Assembly: GCA_030549335.1 (NCBI GenBank)
Contig: CM060196.1
Location: forward strand, 73,058,139 to 73,122,138
Reading direction: 5' to 3'
DNA length: 64,000 nucleotides
DNA from: Pontederia crassipes
Lineage: Eukaryota; Streptophyta; Magnoliopsida; Commelinales; Pontederiaceae
The stretch's first letter is position 1; each line of letters opens with the position of its first letter. Of this stretch, positions 45,214-57,637 are shown piece by piece. The position numbers and the translations under genes are program-made. A model generated the notes under the pieces. The model ran no database searches and was not told where the DNA came from. It saw only the letters and a list, made by a program, of their open reading frames with translations.

Positions 45214-47834
45214 TGATCACTATAGGTTTTATCCCATTTTAGATGCATTTCACCCATATCGAGCCCCTATTTTGCCTAACTTTGGCCAATTGTGTTTTGA
45301 ATGCATGGATTGTGATAACTAGTTGATCTTTCTCATTTTGTACCTAATTCCATGTGCATAGAGGCTCTAAATTGCTTAAATCCATAAATATGTTAATTCT
45401 ATGCAAAGTTATCATTTCAATGTGCAAGTTATTATTTTTCCATTTGAGCTGATTTCTAGTGATTTTCTTGCCCTAAATCCCCTGCCATCATGAATGAATC
45501 ATATTTTGATGATCATATCTCAACTTGTGCAAAATTATCATTCATTTCACAAGTTATCACTTTTGAATGCCAAGTTATCGTTTAAGGGCAAAACTGTCAT
45601 TTCGATATGCAAAGCTATCAATTCTGCAAAAAGGTATTAAGAAATCACTAAATTACTATTTTAACTCATTGCTGTTCAAATTTGATCTCATTTGGATAAC
45701 CACAACCAAAGTTATGATAAGTTATCATTTTTGTGGCAAGAAGTTATCATTCCAGATCACTAAGTTATCAATACTATGAAATCCTATCTACATTTGATTT
45801 CTGACCTCATTCACTTGCCACATTAATCCCTTCGATGCCTTCAATGTCTTGAAACACTCATATTTGGATAATTATAATGATAGGGAGCAAGTTATCATTT
45901 CCGGGTCCTAAAGTTAACATTTTTAAGCAAGAATTTTCATTCTTGCATAACACCAAACCCCCTTTGATTATTGAGCTGATTTTACTTGCGGTCATAATCC
46001 TTATTTGTTTAAATCTTATTAGAAGACTTTGATGCTTGTTGTTTTGGCCCTTCTAGCAGGTGAAATAGGGTTGCACAAAGGAGAAAAAGGAGGGGGACCA
46101 CCTACTTTTTGTTGTCCAAAAAGTTGTTACAGTAGCTAAAATTTCAGAACTTGGACACTTGGCACAATCAAAGCATGAGGAAATATTTTGATGCTGATCT
46201 AAGGGTGGAAGGAAGCAGAAAACCTTAAGGAAGAAAATGGGGAGCCTCCATTTGGAGGGTGGCTGGATCAGGAGCTGAAGAGGAGGCTGGAGAAGACCAA
46301 GCTGCAATCTGATTTCTGTCACAAATTTCTATCCTTTAGATTTCAAGATGTTTAGCAGTGATTCTTCTCCTTGTTTTGTATTAATCTTTGTAATTATCAT
46401 GAGCTAAATCTCATTTCTCCTAGGATAGGATAGTAGTCTAATTTAATTTTGGATGGTTATGGACAAATCTGATTTCTTGCACTGTAATCTGATTTCTGGT
46501 TTTACAATTCTGATTTCTGAACTCATATGAATCTGTTCTTGTCATTGCAAGATCCTACTTGTATTTACAACTGAGAGGTTGTCTTTGATTTATTCTTTAT
46601 TCAGAAATGAATCAAGAACCCATGACATTTTCTAGGTTCAAACCCAATTAAGAATCTGTTTTTCTGATTTCTGAAATCTGTTTTTCCCATTTCTGATTTC
46701 TGAATTGTCAAATCTGTTTTCATCATTGTGGAGTCTTAATTTCTTAGTAGCTGAGGAGCTAATCTTTAGGTTCCTTCTTGTTCAGAAATGAATCAAGAGA
46801 CAATGGTAATTCCAAGGTTTAATTCCCTGAATTTGTGCAATTCTTCAATGTTGATTTCTGAATTTCTTAATTGCTGATTTCCTAAATTTCCATTGTTGAT
46901 TTTCTGAAATTTGTGGAATCTGCCTTGTTATTGTTAAGCCCCTGATTTCATTTAATCACTGAGAGGTGTACTTAAGGTTTTCTTTATGTTCAGAGATGAA
47001 CCAAGAAGCAATTGCATGTGTTGAGTTCCATATGTAATTGAGTGCTGATTTCTATCCAATTTATTAGTGAAAATGTAGATTTTATTTTCATTTACAGCTG
47101 AGAGGCTAATTTAAAATCCTCTTGTAGTTTAGAGATAAACCAAGAAACATTAGCACTAATATTGGATTGATTTTATTTCTGTTTAGTTAATTGAAGTAAT
47201 TCCCTCATGTTTAAGGTGCAATTGGATGTTATCATTTTTTATTTTCACTGCAATTGCCAAAAATCAGCAAGGAATTTTGATCTTGAGCCTAATGATAACT
47301 TGATATTCAGTGGGGATCCTCTTCTAATTCAATCTAGCTAACATTTATATGAGAATATAATGATTAGTTTTGGACAAATTCAGCTGTGAGTGCAGCCATG
47401 TTAAGATTGAATTAAATTTGACTAAAATTTTATAACTTGTCTCATTCTATCCATAATTAAGTTAGATGAACCCCAACTCCTAGGAGAACCTTCCTCATTG
47501 ATAGTTAAACCCTTTTAGCCTCTAATCTAACATTTATAATTCATTTTAGACAACTTTTCAAAAACTCAAAAATAGTTCATTTTGCTTTTTCTTTAAAAAA
47601 TCTATTTCACTTCCTTTAATTTCTTGTTTTTGTCACTTTAAGTAGGACTAGTCTAAATTATTTTTATGGAGTCTAGGGCTTCAAATCACTGAGGATAAGA
47701 CATTTGGATAGATGACAATTGACCTGTATACTTGCAGTAGAGAGTGAATTAGGGAGTTAAACCAAAAATTGAAAAATCTCAAGTTTGACCTAAAAATCAG
47801 CAAGTTATCACTATACCACTCGATATCACTATCA
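45214..47834 (+). repeat. Left LTR of Athila-like element 2
   Basis: 2621 bp. Same plan as element 1: AAGTTATCA motifs in the first 800 bp, then spaced CAGAAATGAATCAAG units (about 46609, 46782, 46991, 47130). Confidence 0.95.
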
Positions 47835-47840
47835 AGTTTT

Positions 47841-47858
47841 TGGCGCCGTTGCCGGGGA
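47841..47858 (+). promoter_or_regulatory. Primer-binding site (tRNA-Asp type) of Athila-like element 2
   Basis: TGGCGCCGTTGCCGGGGA, six bases after the LTR end. Confidence 0.93.
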
Positions 47859-47972
47859 TTTTAGGCCAATTAGGTTAACTTAGATAGTTTAGATTAGTTT
47901 TAGACTAGTTTTCAGTTCATTTATTAACCTAGTTTTCAATTTTCACAAGTTATCATTCTGAATCTTGAACTT

Positions 47973-49698
47973 TTGTCTAATTTTCTTTCCTTTCCTGAAT
48001 TTGATACTTCTGAATTCATTTATGCAGGTTTGGACAATGAAGAGGACTTATATCTATCTGAACCAGAACCTGAAAGGAGATTTAATAGAAGGAGGAGACT
48101 TCAAAGAGAAGAAGCAAGAAGAAGGATTTTTGAAGAAGAAGCAAATAATCTGAATTTAGAAGGGTTGTTAATCAAAACATGGCTACACCAAGGACACTCA
48201 AGGATTTCTATTCATCTAGCAATGTCAGAGATCAACAAGGGAATGGAGTCCTAACACCTATTGCCAACTTTGAAGTGAATCCAGCACTAATCACAATGAT
48301 ATGGCAATATCAATTTGCTGGATTGGGGAATGAGGATCCAATTTCACACCTTGAAAACTTCAAGGAGAATTGCAGCATTGTCCACTTCAATAATACACCT
48401 ATGGATGCTGTCTACATGAGGCTATTCCCCCTCTCACTCAAGGACAAGGCAAAGATCTGGTACAAGACCCTCAAACCAGAAGAGATGGCTACTTGGAAAT
48501 CCATAATCCAATTGTTCCTAGCTGAAATTTTCCCACCTAGCAAAACTAATAATTACAGAGATCAGATTGTGAGGTTCTATCAATTGGATCAAGAGAATAT
48601 ATGTGATGCATGACAAAGATTCCAAAGCTTGCTGAGGGCATGTCCACATTATGGCTTTGAAAAATGGCAACTAGTCAACTATTTCCACAAAGGATTGAAC
48701 TACCCCAGCAAGGTTGCATTGGATACAGTTGCAGGAGGGATATTTGCATCCAGAAACATTGATGAAGCCTACAATTAATTGAGAACATGGCCAAGAAGCA
48801 CAATTTCCTTACATATGACAGGACAAGGAGGCCATCCAATGAAAATCAAGTCAACAACATTGCTGTCCAGATTGAAGAAGGATTGAAAAAGACATTGGAG
48901 AAGCTGAAATTGTCAAGTAATGTAAGAAAGCTTTCCAATTATGAATCAAGGTGTGATGTATGTGGAAACCAGGGCCATGTCACTGAGAGTTGCAACTTGA
49001 TAATGCAGCAACATGAATAATCCATAGACCAAGTGAATGCAGTAGGGAATTATGGAGTGAAACCCCTTGCTGAGTTCTATACTCCAGAAAATAGAAATAA
49101 TCCCTACCTCTCCTATAAGGCCAACCATTACCAAGGGCCACCCATGCAGAATTCTAATTGGCAACCCAAGATCTTGCCAAGGAACCAGTCCCCTCCATAT
49201 CTAAATCAGTCCTCAACCATTCCTATGCAAAGACTCCCTTATGAGAAGCCACCACAACCTCAACCCACTCAATTCTCAAAGATGAAAGAGTTTCTGCAAC
49301 AAATTTTGAAGAAACAAGAGAAGCAAAAGGAGGAAATGCAAAAGTTAACAAATGGATATGAAGCCTTGAGTGCCAACCAGAAGTTGCTTGAAAGTCAAAT
49401 TGTCCAACAAGCAAGCACATCCAATAGGCCACCCATGTTCTTTCCTGGACAATCAGAAGTGAACCCAAAGGAACAAGTCAAAGCAATCCAACTCAGGAGT
49501 GGAAGGACTATGGAGGAGCCAATGAAGAAGGTTGAAGACAATTCAGCTCAACCAAATCCAAATTCCAAGGCTGCAGAAGAATCAAATGAAGGGGCTGTGT
49601 TGGAAAATCAGAATCAACATCCTCAAAGTAAAGCCAAGACCAAAATTTTTTATAAGGTGCCATTCCCACAAAGATTGGTCAAGGCCCAATTGTCATAA
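47973..49698 (+). pseudogene. gag of Athila-like element 2
   Basis: The first frame starts M-S-N-F-L-S-F-P-E-F and includes E-P-E-P-E-R-R-F-N-R-R-R-R. A frameshift near 48150 leads to M-A-T-P-R-T-L-K-D and the gag core (L-F-P-L-S-L-K-D-K-A-K-I-W-Y-K), which unlike element 1 keeps the Trp in A-T-W-K-S. TGG-to-TGA (48612) and a frameshift near 48775 follow. The knuckle C-D-V-C-G-N-Q-G-H-V-T-E-S-C is at about 48953, a stop at 49018, then the long Gln-rich C-terminus ending K-V-P-F-P-Q-R-L-V-K-A-Q-L-S at 49698. The protease region that follows in element 1 is deleted. Confidence 0.88.
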
Positions 49699-50193
49699 TT
49701 TATCAGTAGGCCAAATTTTCATGAAAATGATTTTGAAGAGGGGCAACTGGATCAGATTGTACAACAAGTTTCTACTATAATTCCCATTGAAGATCCATTG
49801 CAAAGGTGCCTAATGTTTGATCATTTGAAGGAATTAGAGGATCCAGAAGCCAAAACATATAAATCAGCTATTAATACACTCCAATCAGTAGGGAATTCAG
49901 AATCCCAAAATGGGATGTTGGAGGTTTTCACTGTTGAATTCCACATCAATTCAACTCAGGACATTTCCTCCCAATTGGAGCTAAAACATCTTCCTAGTCC
50001 AGGGAATTCATATATCATACATGAGGATTCTAGGGATGAGAAGTTAAGAGATTTTTTGTACAATGGAGGAGGAAACCAAACTGAAAAACAAGGGTCAATC
50101 ATTGACAAACTAAGAGATCCATATTTGATTAGTGAAGTCATCCACAGATTGAGATTTCTACTTGACCATATCATACTATTTAAACCTCCTTGA
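49699..50193 (+). pseudogene. Residual pol linker and conserved tail of Athila-like element 2
   Basis: F-I-S-R-P-N-F-H-E-N-D-F-E-E-G-Q matches the end of the element 1 protease frame, so the protease itself is gone. The frame from 49798 (L-K-E-L-E-D-P-E-A) runs to L-E-L-K-H-L-P-S-P-G, then Y-I-I-H-E-D and K-L-R-D-P-Y-L-I-S-E, ending L-F-K-P-P at 50193. The RT entry segment present in element 1 is missing between two near-identical L-E-L-K-x-L-P sites. Confidence 0.85.
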
Positions 50194-51705
50194 CATGAAG
50201 AAGTTGTAACAATGTCTAGCCTAAGATATTAAAGTAGGGCACTTCTTGGGAGGTAACCCAAGCCATTTTACACTTAATCTTTCTGTTTTGTAAGAATAAA
50301 GAAGCGAGGAATCAGATCAATCCACAAATTGGCAATTAGGGAGTACCCCTACCCTTAATTTTAATTTTTCTCAATGAAATCCTAACTGATAGTATCTTTT
50401 TCCTCATGCTGAAATCATCATACCAACATCTGAATTATCATTCATATCAATTATCCCTATCCATCATAGCTGAATTTCAATGCATTTCAGTGAATTTCAA
50501 TGCATTGTTGAATTGTGCACCCTAAAAATGTGATATTGAATATACCATTGATATCTCTTGTTTCCCTGCAGGATTAGTTGTAATTCATGAAGAATGGACC
50601 CTAAGCCCCTGATTGAGATGCGAGAACCATTGAAAGGGATCAAATGCACAATTCCATCAATTTCATACCCTCCCAATCCTCTCTCTTGCATATCTTTCCC
50701 AACACTGTGGACAGTGTTGAAGCTAAGCTTGGGGGAGGAAACATGTTGCTTTTCTAATCTTTACACCATATTTTCAATATATTTTAATGCTCATATCATC
50801 ATCTACCACCAGATTATCATTGTTTGAACAAGTTATCACTCGATTATCACTAGTTATCATTTTTTGGGCCCAAATCAATTCTTGCATTCATTCCAACTCT
50901 AAAATGGGTGAAATGCTTTATCTGTACACTCCAATACCAAGTGGTCAACTTGGCCATTAGTCTTCTTGCTTTAATTGACATTATCAATTCAGATGCATTT
51001 GAATTAATTTTCAGCTGAAAAATTTTCTTTTTTGTGGGTAACACTAGCTGACATTCATGTATTAAATGGAAAGTAGAAGATGTCTAGAAAAGAGTCAAGG
51101 CTCTTGCTGCCATATTAAATAGGAAACCTTGACTATTTGCATTTAAGGGTCTAAACTATACTTGAGTTTGAACCATTGCTTACTTCATGAACAGAAAAGA
51201 AAAAAATATGGAAAAAGGAAAAGTGAAAAGTTACATTTTGCATTTCATTGCATGCATGAATAAAGAGAGTGAAATTCCAAAAAGGAACCTTTCCTGAATA
51301 AAACCAGGGTTTTTATCCTGTGACCAATATGAATAAAAATTAGGTCTTGACCTGTTTATTTACATTTTCATGAATAAAAGTCAGGTGTTAAACATGTTTA
51401 AACAGTAAAAAATATATTCATGAAGAGATTGATAGTTCAAACTTCTTAGTAAAGTTGACAATCCTTGAAATCCAAATCAGTTAATGTTAGTACTTCTTTC
51501 ATGGCTTTAATTTATTTTAACCTGTGTAACTCCTCAGCTAGAATTTGGGAATTGAAAAAAATGGGATGGAGTGTTGGCAAAGTGGGAAACTCATTAGACT
51601 TAATTCAGCTGATTTTTAATTCATTTTGGACTGTTAATTCAAGTTTATCCTTAATTTTTGAATGTTTTGCTTGAGGACAAGAAAAAGGCTAAGCTTGGGG
51701 GAGTT
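50194..51705 (+). other. 3' non-coding region of Athila-like element 2
   Basis: Parallel to 23092-24622: internal purine tract GCTTGGGGGAGG at about 50733, GAATAAA..CAGG phrases (51255-51390), and terminal tract AAGCTTGGGGGAGTT before the LTR. No gene. Confidence 0.8.
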
Positions 51706-54345
51706 TGATCACTAGCTTATCACCATAGGTTTTTATCCCATTTTAAATGCATTTCACCTATATCGAGCCCCTATTTTGCCTAACTTTTGGCCAATTGTGT
51801 TTTGAATGCATGGATTGTGATAACTAGTTGATCTTTCTCATTTTGTACCAAATTTCATGTGCATACAGGCTCTAAATTGCTGAAATCCATAAATATGTCA
51901 ATTCTATGCAAAGTTATCATTTCAATGTGCAAGTTATCATTTTTCCATTTGAACTGATTTCTAGTGATTTTCTTGCCCTAAATTCCCTGTCATCATGAAT
52001 GAATCATATTTGGATGATCATATCTCAACTTGTGCAAAATTATCATTTCATTTCACAAGTTATCACTTTTGAATGCCAAGTTATCGTTTAAGGGCAAAAC
52101 TATCATTTCGATATGCAAAGCTATCAATTATGCACAAAGGTATTAAGCAATCATTAAATTACTGTCTTAACTCATTGCTGTTCAAATTTGATCTCATTTG
52201 GATAACCACAACCAAAGTTATGACAAGTTATCATTTTTATAGCAAGAAGTTATCATTCCGGCTCACTAAGTTATCAATACTATGAAATCCTATCTACATT
52301 TGATTTCTGACCTCATTCACTTGCCACATTAATCCCTTCGATGCCTTCAATGCCTTGAAACACTCATATTTGGATAATTGTAATGATAGGGAGCAAGTTA
52401 TCATTTCCGGGTCCTAAAGTTAACATTTTTAAGCAAGAATTTTCATTCTTGCATAACACCAAACCCCCTTTGATTATTGAGCTGATTTTACTTGCTGTCA
52501 TAATCCTTATTTGTTTAAATCTTATTAGAAGACTTTGATGCATGTTGTTTTGGCCCTTCTAGCAGGTGAAATAGGGTTGCACAATGGAGAAAAAGGAGGG
52601 GGGACCACCTACTTTTTGCTGTCCAAAAAGCTGTTACAGCAGCTGAAATTTCAGAACCTGGACACTTGGCACAATCAAAGCATGAGGAAATATTCTAATG
52701 CTGATCTAAGGATGGAAGGAAGCAGAAAACCCTAAGGAAGAGAATGGGGAGCCTCCATTTGGAGGGTGGCTGGATCAGGAGCTGAAGAGGAGGCTGGAGA
52801 AGACCAAGCTGCAATCTGATTTCTATCACAGATTTCTATCCTTTAGATTTCAGGATGTTTAGCAGTGATTCTTCTCCTTTTTTTGTATCAATCTTTGTAA
52901 TTATCATGAGCTAAATCTCATTTCTCCTAAGATAGGGTAGTAGTTTAATTTAATTGTGGATGGTTATGGACAAATCTGATTTCCTGGACTGTAATCTGAT
53001 TTCTGGTTTTACAATTCTGATTTCTGAACTCATATGAATCTGTTCTTGTCATTGCAAGATCCTACTTGTATTTGCAACTGAGAGGTTGTCCTTTGATCTA
53101 TTCTTTATTCAGAAATGAATCAAGAACCAATGGCATTTTCTAGGTTCAGACCCAATTAAGAATCTGATTTTCTGATTTCTGAAATCTATTTTTCCCATTT
53201 CTGATTTCTGAATTGTCAAATATGTTTTCATCATTGTGGAGCCTTGATTTCTTAGTAGCTGAGGAGCTAATCTTTAGGTTCCTTCTTGTTCAGAAATGAA
53301 TCAAGAGACGATGGTAATTTCAAAGTTTAATTCCCTGAATTTGTGCAACTCTTCAATGCTGATTTCTGAATTTCTTGATTGCTGATTTTCTGAATTTCCA
53401 TTGCTGATTTCCTGAAATTTGTGGAATCTGTCTTGTTATTGTTAAGCCCCTGATTTCATTTAATCACTGAGAGGGGTACTTACGGTTTTCTTTATGTTCA
53501 GAGATGAACCAAGAAGCAATTGCATGTGTTGAGTTCCATATGTAATTGAATGCTGATTTCTATCCAATTTATTAGTGAAAATGTGGATTTTATTTCCATT
53601 TGCAGCTGAGAAGCTAATTTAAAATCATCTTGTAGTTTAGAGATAAACCAAGAAGCATTAGCACTAATATTGGATTGATTTCATTCATGTTTAGTTAATT
53701 GAAGTAATTCCCTCATGTTTAAGGTGCAATTGGATGTTATCATTTTTAATTTTCACTAGAATTGCCAAAAATCAGCAAGGAATTTTGATCTTGAGTCTAA
53801 TAATAACTTGATATTCAGTGGGGATCCTCTTCTAATTCAATCAAGCTAACATTTATATGAGAATATAATGATTAGTTTTGGACAAATTCAGCTGTGAGAG
53901 CAGCCATGTTAAGATTGAATTAGATTTGACTAAAAATTTATAACTTGTCCCATTCTATCCATAATTAAGTTAGATGAACCCCAACTCCTAGGAGAACATT
54001 CCTCATTGATAGTTAAACCCTTTTAGTCTCTAATCTAGCATTTATAATTCAGTTTAGATAACTTTTCAAAAACCCAAAAATAATTATCATTTTGCTTTTC
54101 TTTAAAAAATCTATTTCACTTCTTTTTAATTTCCTTTTTTTTGTCACTTTAAGTAGGACTAGTCTAAATTGTTTTTAGGGAGTCTATGGCTTCAAATCAC
54201 TATAGATACGACATTTGGGTAGATGACAATTGACCTGTATACTTGCAGTAGAGAGTGAATTAGGGAGTTGAACCAAAAATTGAAAAATCTCAAGTTTGAC
54301 TCAAAAATCAGCAAGTTATCACTATACCACTCAATATCACTATCA
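51706..54345 (+). repeat. Right LTR of Athila-like element 2
   Basis: 2640 bp, near-identical to 45214-47834. Followed by TSD TCCAC. Confidence 0.95.
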
Positions 54346-55776
54346 TCCACCTCAACCCGGCCCGGGTGCTGTCGGACAGAATAGAGGCTTCTTCCGTTGA
54401 GTCCAATTTTCGTAAGTCGAACTCTATTTTTTTTGTCAGGATCACTCGAAGTCTTATCTAAGACCCTAAAGACTATGATGAGTCTTACCCTATCTAAAAG
54501 AGGAGTAGCTATTTGACATTAAGATCAAAAGGGAAGTAACGTAATGTTGTCATTTCAAGAAGGGGAGATTTCTCTCTCGTCTGACTCTTAAATCACATTA
54601 AAGATAAGCAAAGACAAGTAAAACAAAGATAACACTATGAGATTGCTATGTGCCGCCCCAATGTATGGAATAAAATCATGGTATTGTATAGAGAAGGGAC
54701 ATGTAGTTAGCTGACAGCGAACATCTTCGATGAACACTGTTTCTGAGATTACAGGTCCTCATCCACCTGTATCTCGAAGAAGGATGATGCATTGTCACAC
54801 TCCTTCTCCCAAAGAACATAGTATTGAGCCAGAGGGACAGATAACTAGCTAAGGAGATAGTAAACCTACAAGTTCTTAAATAACAAATGTTCCTAGGGTG
54901 CAGGTCCTCTCCCACCTGCATTTCGAAATGGGTGATGCATTGTCACACCCCATCCGCAATATGGACTTACTGGCTTTACAGATTCAGAGAGGCACATCTA
55001 ACATCCCAATATAATAAAGTCGAGCTCGCATAGAACAAGTAACTTTAAAGATGTCATAGTAATGTAAAAGACGTAGTGCAACTCACAGTAAAGTAATGTA
55101 AAGTAAAGTATGACATAGTAAAGTACAGAGCACAACACAGTAAAGTAATGAATATAGTATGACAAGGTTAATGCAAGGAATATAGATGTTCAAAGTAAAA
55201 TATAGTAAAGACAAGGCATGATTATAATATAGCACAGAGTACATGCACTGATATGGTTGGAACATATTTCTGTTCATTACTGATTCAAATGTTATATCAT
55301 CGATTATTATTTCATCGTTTATGATTCTATTGTACTGGGCATCTTTGCTCATGGGTATTCGATTCTCCTGCACATGAGAGCTCTAATTGATGAAGTGGAG
55401 GGCACAGGACTTGAAGAATGCTGCACATGACTAATCTATTATTTGAAGACATCACTATTGCATTATGTTTAATCATTGTCGCTTATTCAAAAGACCGTGT
55501 TATTCCGCTTGTTAGACTTCCACTCAGATGTTGATCTTGTTGCAAGTTGTGGTCTTTTCTCATTTTGTCATAGACTGCATTAATTATCTATGTCTCTTGA
55601 CGTTTCAACATTTGAACTTCCGCAATAAAGACTTTTATTATATTTTCTTATAATATTAATACCACGTATGCATTTTTGTTGAATGGTCATGGTCAATAAT
55701 GTAGTAGGTATTGTAACGCTCCCGGAGTCAACCTGATCGCCTACGTGATAGGAGTGACGATTTTGTAGGTGTTACA
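54346..55776 (+). repeat. Right LTR of chromovirus, right part
   Basis: Continues the LTR from 45213. Matches 37611-39024 of the left LTR (GGACAGAATAGAGGCTTC, AGGATCACTCGAAGTCTT, GATCGCCTACGTG). Ends GTAGGTGTTACA, then TSD TGAAC at 55777-55781. Confidence 0.92.
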
Positions 55777-57637
55777 TGAACTAATTAAATTAGAGCATTT
55801 TACACCTAACAGTATTCGTAAAAATTTTCTTGCATGTTGAATATCCTTTGGTATAATAACTTTTTAATTTATTATATGACCCTTGCGTCATTTCATCGTT
55901 ATATATTCAAGTATTATTGTGCACTTTTATGCTCGTTTATCTCTACGGCATTGTTTGATTTGAAGATAATTATTAAGGGGTTAAAGGTATTTATTCTAAC
56001 AGAATACAAATTTTCTTGAAACTTGGAGAAGGAATAAACAATTCTAGCAAAAAGGTGGAATACTTTATCTCCTAAAAAATTACTACTCAATGAAATAATA
56101 TTTTTATAAATGACAAGTTTACCTTTTCATCATTATGAAGTATAATGATCTGTTTGGTAAAATAAAATAAAATAATGTCTTATTCTCCTTCTTAACCTCG
56201 AAACAAACAGCACCTACATCTACAAGATGTCGATATATGTATGTCATGCTTACCAATGATTGACTTTTACTTTTTAAATTTATTATTCATTACGAAGTTT
56301 AAACAAATAATTTTCTCACTGTATTGGTCCTGCGTCCCAGTGAAATAAACGAATAATTTATTATTGCTCTGATTTTCTTTATTATCATTTGCTTTCTGTA
56401 AACTTTATCAGGTTGGAATAAGTTTAACAAACTTTTACGCTAAAATATATATTTTTATTATGTGAGACTTTATTTTCACGATTATGCCAATTTTTTAGTT
56501 TAATGATATTTTTATTCATTTTCAAACTTTTCACATTTTATATATTTGGTCAAATGACTGTGCAAGAGTAATACTATAGTCAAGGTATTATATAATTGGT
56601 GATGTCCCCTAGATTAAGTATATTTTCTAATATGGCAAAATTCAATTTGGGATGTATTGATAGCGTGTATCTGTACACTTCAAGTTGCCATATACGTAAA
56701 CACTTTGGCTATAACATGCAAGTCAATCCAAATTAATTATTAATCAAAGGCCTTGTTATAAATAAGTCGATCAAAGTATTATAGTCAATAGTAGTCAGTG
56801 CACCATTAACATCAAGTATCGTGAATAATTTAGAATATGGAGAAGAGCGTGAGTTACACCACTCCAAGTATTGGTCACTGCAAGCAATTGAATCAAATCC
56901 CATTAACATCAAGCACTTCAGAAGCAAGTTGGAATTGAGTAGATAGCACCTCCTCTTAAGCAAAGGTCTCGAGTTCGAATTTTTAAGTTCGAATTTTTAT
57001 GGACGTAAAAAATTCGTGCTGGGAGCTTCATCTGTCATAGCTATCCGGGACGACATCAGAATAGTCAAGCTCGATGATGGACCGAAACTTCAATTCGTGA
57101 CTAGTGTACATAACTCTTAGTGCTAATTGAGTTGGACGATCGACGCCGCTTTCTGAACGGAGTGGCCACCGAAAAAAAAACAACACCCGGTGAACTGCCA
57201 ATTGGAGCACAATGATAAATCTGTGCCAATATGTCAAAAAATATATCCCTCGTGAGTCATAGTTTGATCCGTCCCATTGAATCAAATCTCATTTGTTATT
57301 AAAATAATATTATCCTTAGTCACTTTGGATAAAAGTGTAAAACTATTGAAAAAAAATATAGTTGAATAATAACCTATTAATAATCACTTTAAAAAGTTTA
57401 AAAATAAAAAATGCTGTCATATTTTAATATATTTATTTATGATCATTTTCATTTTATTATTCTAACGTTTAAAAGTTTTGTGAACATTCAATTTTTTTTC
57501 TTCTTTGTATTTTTTTCTATTTTCATCACCTATTTCGTATCGACTTTCCTTACTATTAATTTACTTTAGCCCTTATTTTCCTCAGCTTTCCTATCTTCCA
57601 CCTTTCTTCTTTAAATATTTTCCATATATATATTCAC
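55777..57637. repeat. Triplicated segment, copy 3, left part
   Basis: Starts TGAACTAATTAAA, as 7082-7094 of copy 1. Contains the second MITE (55947-56214). Blocks around GTTACACCACTCCAA (56850), TGATAAATCTGTGCC (57210) and CGTGAGTCATAGTTTGATCC (57250) follow in the same order as copies 1 and 2. No coding frame. Confidence 0.75.
55947..56214. mobile_element. Second, shorter copy of the GTTTGG MITE (268 bp), TSD TAC
   Basis: Ends GGCATTGTTTGATTTG (left) and, inverted, GGTGCTGTTTGTTTCG (right), diverged from 7244-7725. Flanked by TAC at 55944-55946 and 56215-56217, at the same homologous position as the copy 1 MITE. About 210 bp shorter than that copy. Non-coding. Confidence 0.7.

Larger units (their letters stand above)
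45214..54345 (+). mobile_element. Athila-like element 2, non-autonomous, complete ends
   Basis: LTRs of about 2.6 kb (45214-47834 and 51706-54345), start TGATCACTA, end ATATCACTATCA. Exact TSD TCCAC at 45209-45213 and 54346-54350. Primer site TGGCGCCGTTGCCGGGGA at 47841-47858 is canonical. Internal: gag with several breaks, no protease, no RT, RNase H or integrase, then the same short tail frame as element 1. Inserted in the right LTR of the chromovirus, so it is younger than that element. The family lives by borrowing enzymes from a full relative. Confidence 0.93.
36696..55776 (+). mobile_element. Ty3/gypsy chromovirus (Tekay/Del-like), defective, with nested element
   Basis: LTRs 36696-39024 and 44155-55776 (the latter split by the insertion 45214-54345) begin TGTAAT. 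The right LTR ends GTGTTACA, the left GTGTTATA. Flanking TSD TGAAC at 36691-36695 and 55777-55781. Primer site TGGTATCAGAGCC (39028-39040, initiator tRNA-Met). Purine tract TAAGGAGGTAATAG before the right LTR. Order: gag, protease, RT, RNase H, integrase, chromodomain. All domains carry stops or deletions. The retained chromodomain and gene order point to the Tekay/Del chromovirus lineage. Confidence 0.93.

Noticed and set aside
44940-45322. 154-codon and 62-codon frames on opposite strands
   Set aside because: Shadow frames of the duplicated 124-bp LTR unit, running into the next element.
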